Below, piece after piece: positions 20,461 to 30,045 of a DNA stretch of 31,412 bases. The translations under genes and the position numbers were made by a program. The notes beneath the pieces are model-generated. The model was not told the DNA's origin and made no database searches. It saw only the letters and a list, made by a program, of their open reading frames with translations. Origin of the DNA: Chara braunii. Its lineage: Eukaryota; Streptophyta; Charophyceae; Charales; Characeae. Each line of letters begins with the position of its first letter. Within the stretch, counting starts at the first letter, position 1. The DNA lies in contig BFEA01000378.1 in the NCBI GenBank assembly GCA_003427395.1, positions 1,188,427-1,219,838 of the forward strand, read 5' to 3'.

Positions 20461-21700
20461 TTTTTCCTCGTTCAACATATTCTGACGATTTAAAGTATCT
20501 AATTTTTTTTATTTTTTTTTTAATTATTATTATTTTGCTATGGTGCTCCCCGACTCGGACGTGACGACCTTGAATATGTGCCTCTTTTGAAGAATCCGTT
20601 CGGATTTTTGTGTGTTCGGAATGCTGGTGAGGAACCTTGATCCCACAGTCTTAAGACGCGGGCCGAGAGTGTCAACGTGCATGTGAGCCAATGGGTGGTT
20701 AGCCCATGAGGCGAAAGAAAACCAGAGGGGCAGGAACCCTGCTGCGGGGGCCCCGCCCACCGACCACGATCTGATGTGAGAGGCTTTGACGTAGGGTGTG
20801 CCCGAGGGATACGACAACACTAGGTTGCAGTGGTCCTGGGATGAAGCCAGCGGACATAGCAGCAGGCCGCATCCTCCTTAACGATGTAGCGTCGGGCTGG
20901 CCCAAACAACCGAATGTGTGTTGTGTGCCTCGGTACCGTGCGCTGTCGGACAAGGCTATCTGATATTAGTCGGATGGAGCGTTGTTGGAGTTAGCGCACG
21001 GTATGGCGCAGGGGAAAACAGCCATGATGTCGGGGCGAATGCAAAAGGAGGCAGTGAAAATACAAAAAAAAAGGGGGGGAATGAATCTGACCAGGATCTG
21101 GCGCAAGGTACATACGGAGGAAGGAGAGACACTGCAACAGGAGGAGATGACTATGACGGAGTAAGAAAGTCATAACTCGCCCGATCCATGACGAAATCAT
21201 GCAAACCGAAGGTCGGAGTTGGTGTTCCAAGGCGGGGCGAACACGAGGGCGGTGTCAGTTTGGAGAGAGGGGGACCAGCTTGGGAGCAGTAGAAGACAGG
21301 AGCTGCGCGGATATGGCCGGAAGAAACGAAGAAAAAAGGGAATGAGATTCGCACCGCTCGCTCGTTTCTCAACGAAAACGAGCGGGTGAAGATAGGAATC
21401 CGGGGTTTTCATGGCGGCGACCCGGATTCATAGTCAGATTGGAGGATAGATTAGTAAATTGAGAAGTTAGTAAGAAAAAGTATGTGCGGGAGATGGCGGA
21501 GGGTGGAGGAGTGAGAGAGAGAAGTTAGCCTATCTCGGTCATATCTTGACCAATTTCGTCGAACTGGGAGTCGAAATCGGGGTTTTAAGGTCGGGCGAGT
21601 AAGATTATGAAGTTAGTTTTATATGAAAGTTAGTCGAATAGAAGATAGGAAGAGAAAGGGCTGCGTGGTGAGCGAAGGATGGACAGAGGCAAAGTTGGGC
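20461..21700. other. No gene recognised
   Basis: A T-rich run at about 20495-20535, then mixed GC-moderate sequence. Several 60-85-codon frames exist on both strands with no homologous partner or motif. I see no exon or RNA gene I can support. Confidence 0.5.
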
Positions 21701-22110
21701 ACGTATTTGTCCACGTTCTGGTGGAACATTCGTCCGATTCGCTCATCCTACCGATGAATCGGTGTGAGGCCAGCCACGCGATGTCGGAGACTTACCTGGC
21801 GGCGGCACGTTACCCATCGATCGATAGGAGAAGTGTGAGGTAGGCGAGAAGAGAAGACTTCTGGGCCGCTTCCCTGCCGCATGTGTGATGCGTATCCTAT
21901 CGGTGAAGCATAGCGTGGCATAAGGCCAGTCGCGAGGTTGGAGGCTTGCCGAGGCTGCGAGTGTGGCGATGTACAGTTCCACATTCCAGAGGAAGATTCA
22001 TTCGGTTCTGCTCATCCGATCGATGAAGTGGCGGGAGGTCAGCCGCAGTTTGGAGATCTACCGGCTGTGGCCGATGCTTTGCTCCTCATGTCGGGCGAGG
22101 CAGCATGAAC
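21701..22110. repeat. Degenerate ~115-160-bp repeat, three units
   Basis: The pattern CTCATCC-x(3-5)-GATGAA...GAGG(C/T)CAGCC...GAGGCTT-like recurs near 21740, 21893 and 22010. It includes TCGGTGTGAGGCCAGCCACG, TAAGGCCAGTCGCGAGGTTG and GGGAGGTCAGCCGCAGTTTG. Two units are also preceded by GTGGAACATTC and TTCCACATTCC-like words. Non-coding. Confidence 0.5.
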
Positions 22111-23280
22111 CCAGCGGAGGGCTCGGAGCCTTGTTGGAAGACCATGCGTTGGCCAGTCTGTCGAACTGAGGTAACGAGCGACCCAGACACCGATATGCTA
22201 TAGTTTGTTGGTCTGCAACTGTTGAACGGGGTGACTGGGGGAACGACAAACTGCGAGATGCTGGCTCACTCAACACTCGGCAGCATCGCTCGAGGCTGAA
22301 CGTGCAACAGCAGGCCAGCTACAGAGGGTAAAATTGGAGGTTAGCTGGTGTGGGGCTATTGCTGCTGCGTGAGGAAGAGTTCACTGGTGTGTGAGCTTAC
22401 CGCGGCGCCATCATCACTCTCCGCCCTTCATGCCAGTTGTTCCAGCGTGTTGCAGTTGTTGCTATTCACCGTGCATCGCCATGCATGGTGTGAAGGCACG
22501 TTGAGACTAAGTATTGTACATTACCACAATATTTTACGACTGCGCGTGAGTGTCGTGCGGGAGATATTTTGTTGAGGATTTCGTGGAGTTACCTCCGCTT
22601 CGGCATGCTGAGTATCGATGACCGATCTAGGGGGGAGCACGGGGACTTAGAAAAGTAGTCAAGTTTTTTTAAATGGGGGGGGCGTCATCACTGCAACGTG
22701 GGGGGGGGGTCGTCAGAGGGTTGACTTCGGCGGTTTGACTTCAACTTTGATCAAGTTGTTGCTATTTGACCATCATTGCGGGGCCCTCAATCGCTTGAAG
22801 GTATCAAGGCCCTCTCCTGAGAGTTGAGTCAGTCCCTCTGCTGTACCTCGAGAGTCTGAAACCCCTTTTCTTCTGCCTTTCTTACTCTAAGTATAGTCCA
22901 GTTTAGAGGGGAAGGCGGCAGGCGGGATTGCAACCCGTAGGACCGCAGCAAGACTTTGTGGGGAGTCAACTCACCGATTGTGGAAGCTCTGCCAGAACTC
23001 AGGAGGAGTTCTGGAGGCAGAGAACTAAGAGGTAACCTTTCAGCTCCTTCTATAAGCCCAGTTATAACCCTTAACTGCACCCCTTGCTATGTTCTGACTA
23101 AGTATACCGTGTCTATCCCTACTTTTCATTTTGACTTTCAGGACAGAAACCAAACTAAGAAAAAAAATGTATGTGCAATGTTAGTTTTAGTTTTAATTGT
23201 TTGACTGAAAGTAAATTGTGGGATTGCATCTGGGGGAAGGATGGGAGAAAGGTTGTATTGCTTGTGTCTGACTGGGTCAA
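22111..23280. other. No gene recognised; two long G runs
   Basis: G runs at about 22675-22682 and 22702-22711 could form G-rich structures. An acceptor-like TTTTGACTTTCAG at 23130-23142 is present but has no coding partner. A CAGAC...GTCTG pair around CTATAGTTTGTTG at 22184-22215 faintly resembles the hairpins of the next array. Confidence 0.45.
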
Positions 23281-23287
23281 CCAAAGG

Positions 23288-24014
23288 CTGGGCAAGTCTC
23301 CATAAGTTTGGGGAGGCCCAGTGCTATGTTTATTTTGAATTGCCTGGAGAACCAGACATGTTCCATAAGTTTGGGTGGTCTGGTTGCTCTGACTTGTGAG
23401 GGCTGACTATGAATGACTTTTCAGGGACCAAACATGTTGCATAAGTTTGGGTGGCTTGGTCGCCTTGTTTAATTTGGGTTTCCTTCAGTTTCTTTAGTTT
23501 CTGAACGAGGAGGTATGAGCATGTTCCATAAGTTTGGGTGGCTCAACCTCTTCCTGCTTTGGTTTTAAGAGAAATTAACCAGGTTGAGGACCAAGACATG
23601 TTCCATAAGTTTGGGTGGTCTTGGTCCAATGCCACGGACATATTGGAACCAAAAGGTTATAACTTGGCTATATTGTATTACTAAATTACTTATGAATAGG
23701 CTAGTCAGACAGGGTTCCATAAGTTTGGGTGGTCTGACTATAGCTTATCACCAATTGAAGAGAGTAATAATTAAGAATGAACTTGTGGTATGAAGGGGCA
23801 GACTGAATTTTGAGCTAAAAATGATCGGTTCAGTTATATGCTATATCAAAAGACTAAGTGCAGATAATTATATAAAGTTGAGATACTTAAACAGTTCAGG
23901 GTGACTAGGGTGACCTAGTCATATGCTCAAAGAAGAGACAAGTTGTTGTGCCCTGTGTTTGTATATACTCCATGACTGAGCCAGACATGTTTCATAAGTT
24001 TGGGTGGTCTAGCT
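23288..24014. repeat. Array of seven hairpins with a constant 20-nt loop and variable matching stems
   Basis: The core TTCCATAAGTTTGGGTG or a near variant occurs seven times, in loops starting near 23297, 23358, 23434, 23521, 23598, 23711 and 23987. Each is bracketed by an inverted repeat whose sequence differs from copy to copy. Stems are CTGGGC/GCCCAG; AACCAGAC/GTCTGGTT (perfect 8); GACCAAAC/GCTTGGTC (7 of 8); AGGTATGAGC/GCTCAACCT (one bulge, extendable to 13 pairs); GGACCAAGAC/GTCTTGGTCC (perfect 10); TAGTCAGAC/GTCTGACTA (perfect 9); and AGCCAGAC/GTCTAGCT (7 of 8). The loop is 20 nt in five copies, 21 in the sixth, and diverged in the first. A further perfect hairpin without the loop core, TGACTAGG-GTGA-CCTAGTCA, lies at 23902-23921. 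Conserved loop with co-varying stems suggests a selected structure or a peculiar duplication mechanism. Confidence 0.9.
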
Positions 24015-24212
24015 TTATGCCCTATGTAAGTTGGGTACAAAAGGATAAATCATTGAAACACTATGAACTATTATTTGATAAGGTTAACTTTGGGCTGGTG
24101 AGAGTACTTACCTTTGTGGTTTGACTTGCATGTGACTGAGTGAGACTACTAGTTAGTCTGAGTTTCAGTTTGATAAGTAGTTGCTTTAGTTGCTCGCCAC
24201 GTGCTAGAGCCA

Positions 24213-24493
24213 TAGGAGTTAGTTTCAATTCCTGCATTTTCTAGGTATAAAGAAATAAGAAAATAAAAAAGATGAATTAACATTATTCTATTTATATCTA
24301 TATTATTTACTATACATTATTTAATGAAATTCATATACACTATTATTTATTCTAATATATTATTTATTTGATTATCATAAAATTCAATAAAAATTAAATA
24401 TAATGTTTGAATCTATTATAATAGATTCAAATGAATTATAATTATTAAATTCTCTTCCATAGGAGTTAGTTTCAATTCTTGCATTTTCTGAGC
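24213..24493. repeat. ~33-bp direct repeats flanking an AT-rich block with a 26-bp palindrome
   Basis: CATAGGAGTTAGTTTCAATT followed by C(C/T)TGCATTTTCT occurs near 24213 and again near 24461. Between them lie about 215 bp that are nearly all A and T. At 24406-24431 is a perfect 26-bp palindrome centred on CTATTATAATAG. A shorter relative of the direct repeat (TTCCTGCATTTTCTAAGCTAAGTTTA-like) recurs at 24517-24543. Confidence 0.75.
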
Positions 24494-24594
24494 TAAGTTT
24501 ATTTTTACTTAGGTAAATTCCTGCATTTTCTAAGCTAAGTTTAGTTGTACTTCGGTCAATTTTTGCATTTTTTAAGATTATTTATTATACTTGG

Positions 24595-25135
24595 GCTTGT
24601 ATAAATCTTGGTGAATCACTTTCTCTATGGGAAGCGCTGCCGAAATTTCGACAAAACCAAGGAGTTAGTCAGATTTTGTCTTTTTCAGGGTCCAGTTTTT
24701 TTGACTTCTTGGCTTGGTAAAAATCTGAAAAATCTCTTTTTCTAAAGGGAGTGTTGCCCAAATTTTTGCTAATTCAGGAAGTTAGACAAAATTAGAACTT
24801 GAGAAGTCAAAATTATTTTAGATTCTAAACTTGGCTTTGTATAAATCTTGGAACAACACTTTCTCTACGGGAAGCGCTGCCGAAATTTCTGCAAATCCAA
24901 GGGGTTAGTTAAACTTTGTCTTAAAAGTCGAACTCAAGTCTAGCTTCTGAGTTCCTATCTGACTTAGTATAAATCTGGAAAGCCTACCTTTCTAAAGGAT
25001 ATGCTGCCCTAATTTTTACTAATTCATTTGTTTATATATTTGAGTTACTATAAATTCTGGAAAGACACTTTTCGTACAGGAAACGCTGCCGAAATTGTTT
25101 AAATTTAGAGGTGTTAAATTATATTCTGACAGGTC
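24595..25135. repeat. ~115-bp tandem repeat, five units, each with a variable hairpin before GCTGCC
   Basis: Each unit has a (C)TTGTATAAATCTTGG-like opening, then a small hairpin, then GCTGCC-x-AAATTT, then a GGAGTTAG-like block. Openings start near 24595, 24712, 24837, 24962 and 25045. Hairpin sequences differ but pair: CTTTCT..GGGAAG; CTCTTTTT..AAAGGGAG; CCTTT..AAAGG; TTTTC..GGAAA (several with G-T pairs). Units alternate between a CGCTGCCGAAATTT type and a TGCTGCCC(T)AA-type. A related motif closes the window at 31354-31400. Confidence 0.75.
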
Positions 25136-25790
25136 GCAATTCTAACAATCCGCTTTGTATAGAAGAGATTATGTCAAAGGTCTACCTTTTCATTAAGGTA
25201 CTGACTTAGAGGTAGACTCAGGATTTCTTAAGTAGAATGATCCATGGTGAAATCGTGATATGGGGATTATTATCGATTTGGACTCATAGATTTAGCTTGG
25301 GGGTTGGTCTGTCTTGTATTATAGGTCCTCTTGAACGGTTGATTAGAAATCAGGATTATATTCAGCTTGATCCTACAAGGATCACCTTCTGTTATCACTT
25401 ATAACAGGTCAGTTGCCGAATCGTCGATTTACGACTCAACGTCAATTCATCCTCAATACTCAACCTGAAAGGTTTTAGCGCTGATGAATTTTATTGTTTT
25501 ATTAAGGTTTTCACCCGAACTTTTATTGAATGGTCATTTAACAAAGGTACTGAGTATTTAATTATGGTTGGTTGGACAACGGTTGGGGCTTGCATGGCTA
25601 AAGCGAGGGATATGAGTATAGAGGTTGGTTGAAGTTGACTCCGTGTAGTGCGTGAACTTTTGGTTGATTCTTTGATGTGATTGCAGGTATATTCCGTGGT
25701 TCGGATTTTTAATTTGACTGTCTGCGATCACACACATATATATGGCTGTGAGGAGTCCCACTGTGATTAGGAGAAGTGATCGTCACATAC
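25136..25790. other. No gene seen; flank of the second LTR copy
   Basis: Non-coding AT-rich sequence. No convincing polypurine tract lies directly before 25791, so this does not clearly mark a 3' LTR boundary. Confidence 0.5.
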
Positions 25791-27382
25791 TTATTCCCCT
25801 TTACATATATGTATGTATGTTCCTATATTGGGTGTTCGCGTGGCCTGGAGGACCTACGCTTAAAGGTTTAATTGGGGTTGAGATTGAGATAAGAAAGAAA
25901 ACCCCATTTTATTGTTGAGTGCTTCTGGAAGATTTATTAGTTGGACGTTGGTCCTTGGCCCGGATTCGAGGTCCTTGTCCATGACATCCCAGGTCCTAGA
26001 CTCTCCATGAAAGGGATTTCCCCCCGTGCAGAGCCTATTTGCCCTGCCTGCCGAGGCACTCCGCCTATATAGGAGGTGTCGCGGACGCCGCACGGCCATT
26101 CCTTCGGCCGTGCAATATCGTGAAGGGGTAGATCCTCACGATACTTCGAGTTTACCAGTTGAGTGTCATAAGCGGTACTCAGATCCACGAAGGACCGCTT
26201 GATTGTGGACAATACATAGTACGCCATCATCAGGACTGCTTGCGTATTCATGCATTGTTAGTCGATATGGGAAGACCCTGCGCCCACGTGGTTTTATACT
26301 AAGTCTCGTGCGAGACGCCTGTCCGACTTCCGCATTGGAGAGTTATGGGATGACTACTAAGGGACTAGGAGTGTTGCCGCGTTGTTTATTCTGTGTCATG
26401 TATATGTATGCATATATGTATGCGTTTCTATTTTTATGTTCTTTATAATGGAGTACGCGTGCTGTGTGGGATGCGTCCTAGTCGACCGGCGACGAGTCGA
26501 GCTTGGGACCTCAACCCCCCAAAATGTCGGTTAGCGTGCGGGTTCGATAGAGGCGTATTACCGCGCGTACCCATTATGCTACAGCGTACGAGAAACGCCC
26601 TCGGCTGGTCCACCTCTGCGATTGCCCCTGATTAGCTTTCGTACTATGGATTGGTAGCTCGGCGGGGATACGCCCACCGAAGGGAGGAGAGAAGGTTAAC
26701 AACAGTCGTATTTTTCATCACCACTTCAGGAGTCCCTTCACCACTTCAGGTTGCAGCCAGCCTGCCTAAACAAGTGGTTTTCAGGGTCTTCGGACCTTTC
26801 ACCACTTCAGGATCATTCAGGTATGAAAATCTTGAATGGTCCTGAAGTGGTGAAAGCTCCGAAGACCCTGAAAACCACCTATTTAGGAAGGCTGCATCCT
26901 GAAGTGGTGAAGGGTGGTTTTCATGGTCTTCGGACCTTTCACCACTTCAAGACCATTCAGGATTTTCAGACTGCCCAAAACTCTCACTTGACCACTTCAG
27001 GACACCCTTCACCACTTCAGGATGCAACCTGTCTAAACAGGTGGTTTTCAGGGTCTTCGGACCTTTCACCACTTCAGGACCATTCAGGATTTTCAGACTG
27101 CCCAAAACTCTCACTTCAGAATTTTCATTCGTGAATTTTCAGCTACCCGATAACCGCTTGTGGAAGGGAGGTGACAGCTCCCGCAAGGTGGAGGTAAACC
27201 GTGCCTCGCGTAGGCCTTATCCTGTTGTAGGGGTTCGCGAGAGGTATGGCTGGCGCACTCGGCTGGAGCGGCTTGCGGAAGCTCTATGTGCATTTGCGAC
27301 GAGGATTTGACCGACTCCTGCGTGACGCGGCTGAGAGGATCCCGCCCCGTTTTGTGCGGTGCCAGACCGATGTGCTCGACAG
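25791..27382 (+). repeat. Second LTR copy (solo or 3' LTR), interrupted
   Basis: Matches the 5' LTR (4525-5637) from TTATTCCCCTTTAC to GCTCGACAG in the same orientation, with a 475-bp insertion at 26688-27162. No primer binding site follows it (GCGGAAAGATGG instead), so it is not a 5' LTR. It could be the 3' LTR of the element at 4525, which would make that element about 22.9 kb with insertions, or a separate solo LTR. I find no matching 5-bp duplication at the outer ends, and no polypurine tract, so a solo LTR is at least as likely. Confidence 0.85.
26679..27171. mobile_element. 475-bp insertion in the LTR with 9-bp target duplication (Mutator-like MITE)
   Basis: GAAGGGAGG appears once at the equivalent place of the intact LTR (5424-5432) but twice here, at 26679-26687 and 27163-27171, flanking 475 bp. 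The inserted DNA has ends AGAGAAGGTTAACAAC and CGATAACCGCTTGTG, partly inverted around GGTTA. The interior contains many CACCACTTCAGG words in both orientations and a duplicated segment (GGTTTTCAGGGTCTTCGGAC near 26778 and 27043). A 9-bp duplication is typical of Mutator-like elements. It has no coding capacity. It is the short relative of the element at 15906-17681. Confidence 0.88.
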
Positions 27383-27477
27383 CGGAAAGATGGAAACGCA
27401 TTCGCGGCCTGTCGAAACAGGGGCAAACGCCAAGGCACAGCGAAAACAGGATCCAGAGAGATTGTTCCGGAGAGTAC

Positions 27478-27870
27478 AGAGAGCGAGCGACGACAATAGC
27501 GAGAGGCAAGGAGATATCGGGTCACCAGGTACAATCTATCAGGTCCTACTAAGTCTGTCCTCAATCTACTCTTCCAGAATCCTCGACAGGAGGTCTTGGT
27601 ATCGAATACTGCCATTTGCAGAAAAATTGCAATCAACAGCGGCAAACTCCAAGACATAACGAAGACAAGGACAAAGGGAGATCGTACCAGGGGGCCCAAA
27701 GAGCGGGTAACAACAACAGCGAGGGGTAGGGAGTTATCTAGGTCTTCAAGTCGGATTTACCAGTTCTCACTTGGTCTGTCCTCAAACTTACCGAATCCTG
27801 GACGGAAGGGCTTGGTTTCGAATCCGCCCGTTCGCAAAAGAAATGCTACCTTCAAGGCTTATTTTGAGGA
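27478..27870. repeat. Diverged ~225-bp direct duplication
   Basis: Two units begin near 27478 and 27702. Both contain GAGCG-x(5-8)-ACAA-x-AGCGAGGGG-like sequence, then a GTCTGTCCTCAA block (27555 and 27775), GAATCCT-GACGGA-GG-CTTGGT, and TCGAAT-C-GCC-TT-GCA. Indels break any shared reading frame. It lies between the second LTR copy and the ~97-bp array. Confidence 0.65.
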
Positions 27871-27949
27871 TATCCGCCAATTTATCCCAACAGCCTCCAT
27901 TCTCACTGGAGATTTCTCGCACCGCCCTGATGAACATCCAACTTGGAAA

Positions 27950-28425
27950 AAATAGGGCCCCGAGTTTTTTTTTTTTTTTCGTATACTTAGTTGTTTTCCG
28001 ATACCTATGTGTGCTCTGCCTCTCGGGACTTCTTTGCTTTCGTCAAAAAATAGAGCCTGAATTTTTATTTTTTTTCTTCATATACTTAGTCGTTTTTAGT
28101 TACCTATCCCTCTGCCCCTAGGCCCTTCTTTGCTTTCGTCGAAAAATAGAACCTGAAGTTTTCTTTTTTTTTTCCATATACTTAGTCGTTTTTCGTTACC
28201 TATCCCTCCTCTATGCCTAGGCCCTTCTTTGCTTTCGCCAAGAAATAGAGCCCGGATTTTTCTTTTTTTCGTCGTATACTTAGTTGTTTTTAGTTACTTA
28301 TCTTTGTACTCCTAGACCCTTCTTTGCTTTCGCCGAAAACTAGAGCCTAAAGTTTTCTTTTTTTCTTCCTATACTTAGTTGTTTTTTGTTACCTATCCCT
28401 CTACCCCTAGGACCTTCTTTGCTTA
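27950..28425 (+). repeat. ~97-bp tandem repeat, five units
   Basis: Unit starts at the (A/T)AGAGCC word near 27953, 28051, 28147, 28246 and 28341. Each unit runs through a T-rich tract, TATACTTAGT-GTTTTT, TTACCTATCCCT and CCCTTCTTTGCTTTCG. Spacing is 95-99 bp. Non-coding. Confidence 0.9.
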
Positions 28426-28496
28426 AAAAAAAAAAAAAAATCAAACAGATGGATGAAAAAAAAACTTTAAAAAAAAAAAGTTTTATTTTAGAAAAG

Positions 28497-28860
28497 GTAA
28501 TTAAAAACGATTAAGTATACAAAGAAAACAAAAAAAAAACTTTGGGCTCTTATTTTCGACGAAAGCAAAGAAGGGCCAAGGGATAATGGTATATGTGTTG
28601 TGGAACGACTAAGTAAATCAAGAAAAAAAAGAAAACTCTGGCTCTAGTTAATGACCAAGTATATGAAGAAAAAAAAAAAGACTTCATGCTTTATTTCTCG
28701 GTGAAAGAAAAAAAAGGTCTAGCGGTAGAAGAATAGAGGTATATAAAATGACCGAGTATATGAAGAAAAAAAAGAAACGTCCAGAGTCCAGAGTGTATAT
28801 TTCGACCAAGGCAAAGAAGGGTCTGGCGGTAGAGGGATGGGTGTTGTAAAATAATTATTT
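28497..28860 (-). repeat. Inverted copies of the ~97-bp repeat
   Basis: The complement of the preceding unit (CGACGAAAGCAAAGAAGGG near 28556, GACTAAGTA, AAGTATATGAAGAAAAAA) recurs about four times, more diverged. The array therefore turns around at an A-rich centre (28424-28496), giving a foldback arrangement. A partial unit continues past the hAT-type insertion at 30010-30040, where GGAGTGTATATTTGGACGAC matches CAGAGTGTATATTTCGACCA near 28788. Confidence 0.8.
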
Positions 28861-28879
28861 TGTAAAAAAAAATAAAATC

Positions 28880-30017
28880 CTTCGGAGCAGGGTTGCCAGG
28901 CCGAACGTACGGAGGCCCCTAAGCTGACCCCCGAATGTTCGGGCGATCGGGTCCCCGTACGAGGCCCGAACCTGAAGGGGTTTGGACCCCGCCAAAAATT
29001 ACTTGGGCACCTAAATATTATTGTTTTTTTATGAAATTTGTTTTATGTGTTCTTTGTGATGTAAGGTACCTCCGCCTTAATTTTGAAGTCATTCTGTTCA
29101 GCCAAACAAAAATGAAAATTCGGCAAAGATGGTGCTACCAAAAACTTGCCTGCCCGCTCACTAATTTGTTTTTTCTCTCTTTTCAGTTTTTGTTTTTCCT
29201 TTATTTCGGGGCGTGAAAAAAATTATTATTTTTTCAAACTTTATTTCTAGATTCTCTATTACGTAAGATACACATATAAAAATTTTCATGGAGTTTTTCA
29301 TAATAAAAAAAGAATAAAAAAATTGCCAAATATGGCGGTGCCAAAAGCTTGCTCGCCCACTCAATAATTTCATTCTCGTTTTATTTTTTCTAGTTTTTAT
29401 TATTATTATTTATTTTTAGTCTTTGATTTTTATTTCAAATTTGGTAACGAATTTGGATGTAACATTGAGGCAAATGTTGTTCAGTTTATTCTTCTGCATA
29501 ACATATATTGCTGTGTAGCACACCGAACATGTTCGGAGTTTTTCCGAACGTCCGAACATGTTCGGGTGTTCGGCCGAACGCCACCCAAACGTGTTCGGCC
29601 GAACATTCAAAAAAAAAAAATAAAAAAAAATTGGTTTTTTATTTTTAACTCGAGTTTGGTTACGAATTTGGGCATACCTCCAAGGCAAAAGTTGTTCGTA
29701 TTATTATTTTACATTACATATGTTTTTTTTCAGATTTTTTGGAGAACAAGTTTTTTTTTTTTTTTTTTAAATGTTCGCGTTCGGAGAGTTTCGGCGCTTG
29801 TTGGGGTTCGGTCTCGAACGTTCGGATTCAGTTACCGAACTCGAACACGATGCTACACAGATATATTGTTTTCAGATGTTTTGGATTTTTTGGATTTTTT
29901 TTTTTTTTGTCCCCGTTCGGGCGAATGGTCGAACGAGTTGAGAGGGGGCGCTGAACGTTCGAGCGTTCGGGTTCGGGCGTTTGGCCCGTCCCGATCGTCG
30001 GCAACCCTGCTTCGGAG
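28880..30017. mobile_element. Non-autonomous hAT-type element, 1122 bp, perfect termini and target duplication
   Basis: Termini CAGGGTTGCC (28888-28897) and GGCAACCCTG (30000-30009) are perfect inverted repeats, flanked by the perfect 8-bp duplication CTTCGGAG (28880-28887 and 30010-30017). This is a textbook hAT-type boundary. Sub-terminal DNA is rich in CGAAC/GTTCG words, some palindromic (CCGAACATGTTCGG near 29523; GTTCGGCCGAAC near 29569 and 29593). The middle is AT-rich with two internal ~205-215-bp duplications (29121/29325 and 29435/29650). No transposase frame. Termini share CAGGGTTG with the element at 15256-17938. Confidence 0.95.
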
Positions 30018-30045
30018 TGTATATTTGGACGACGACAAAAAATGA

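Noticed and set aside
22672-22712. Polypurine tract of an LTR element (AAATGGGGGGGG)
   Set aside because: No LTR-like repeat starts after it within the window; recorded only as G runs.
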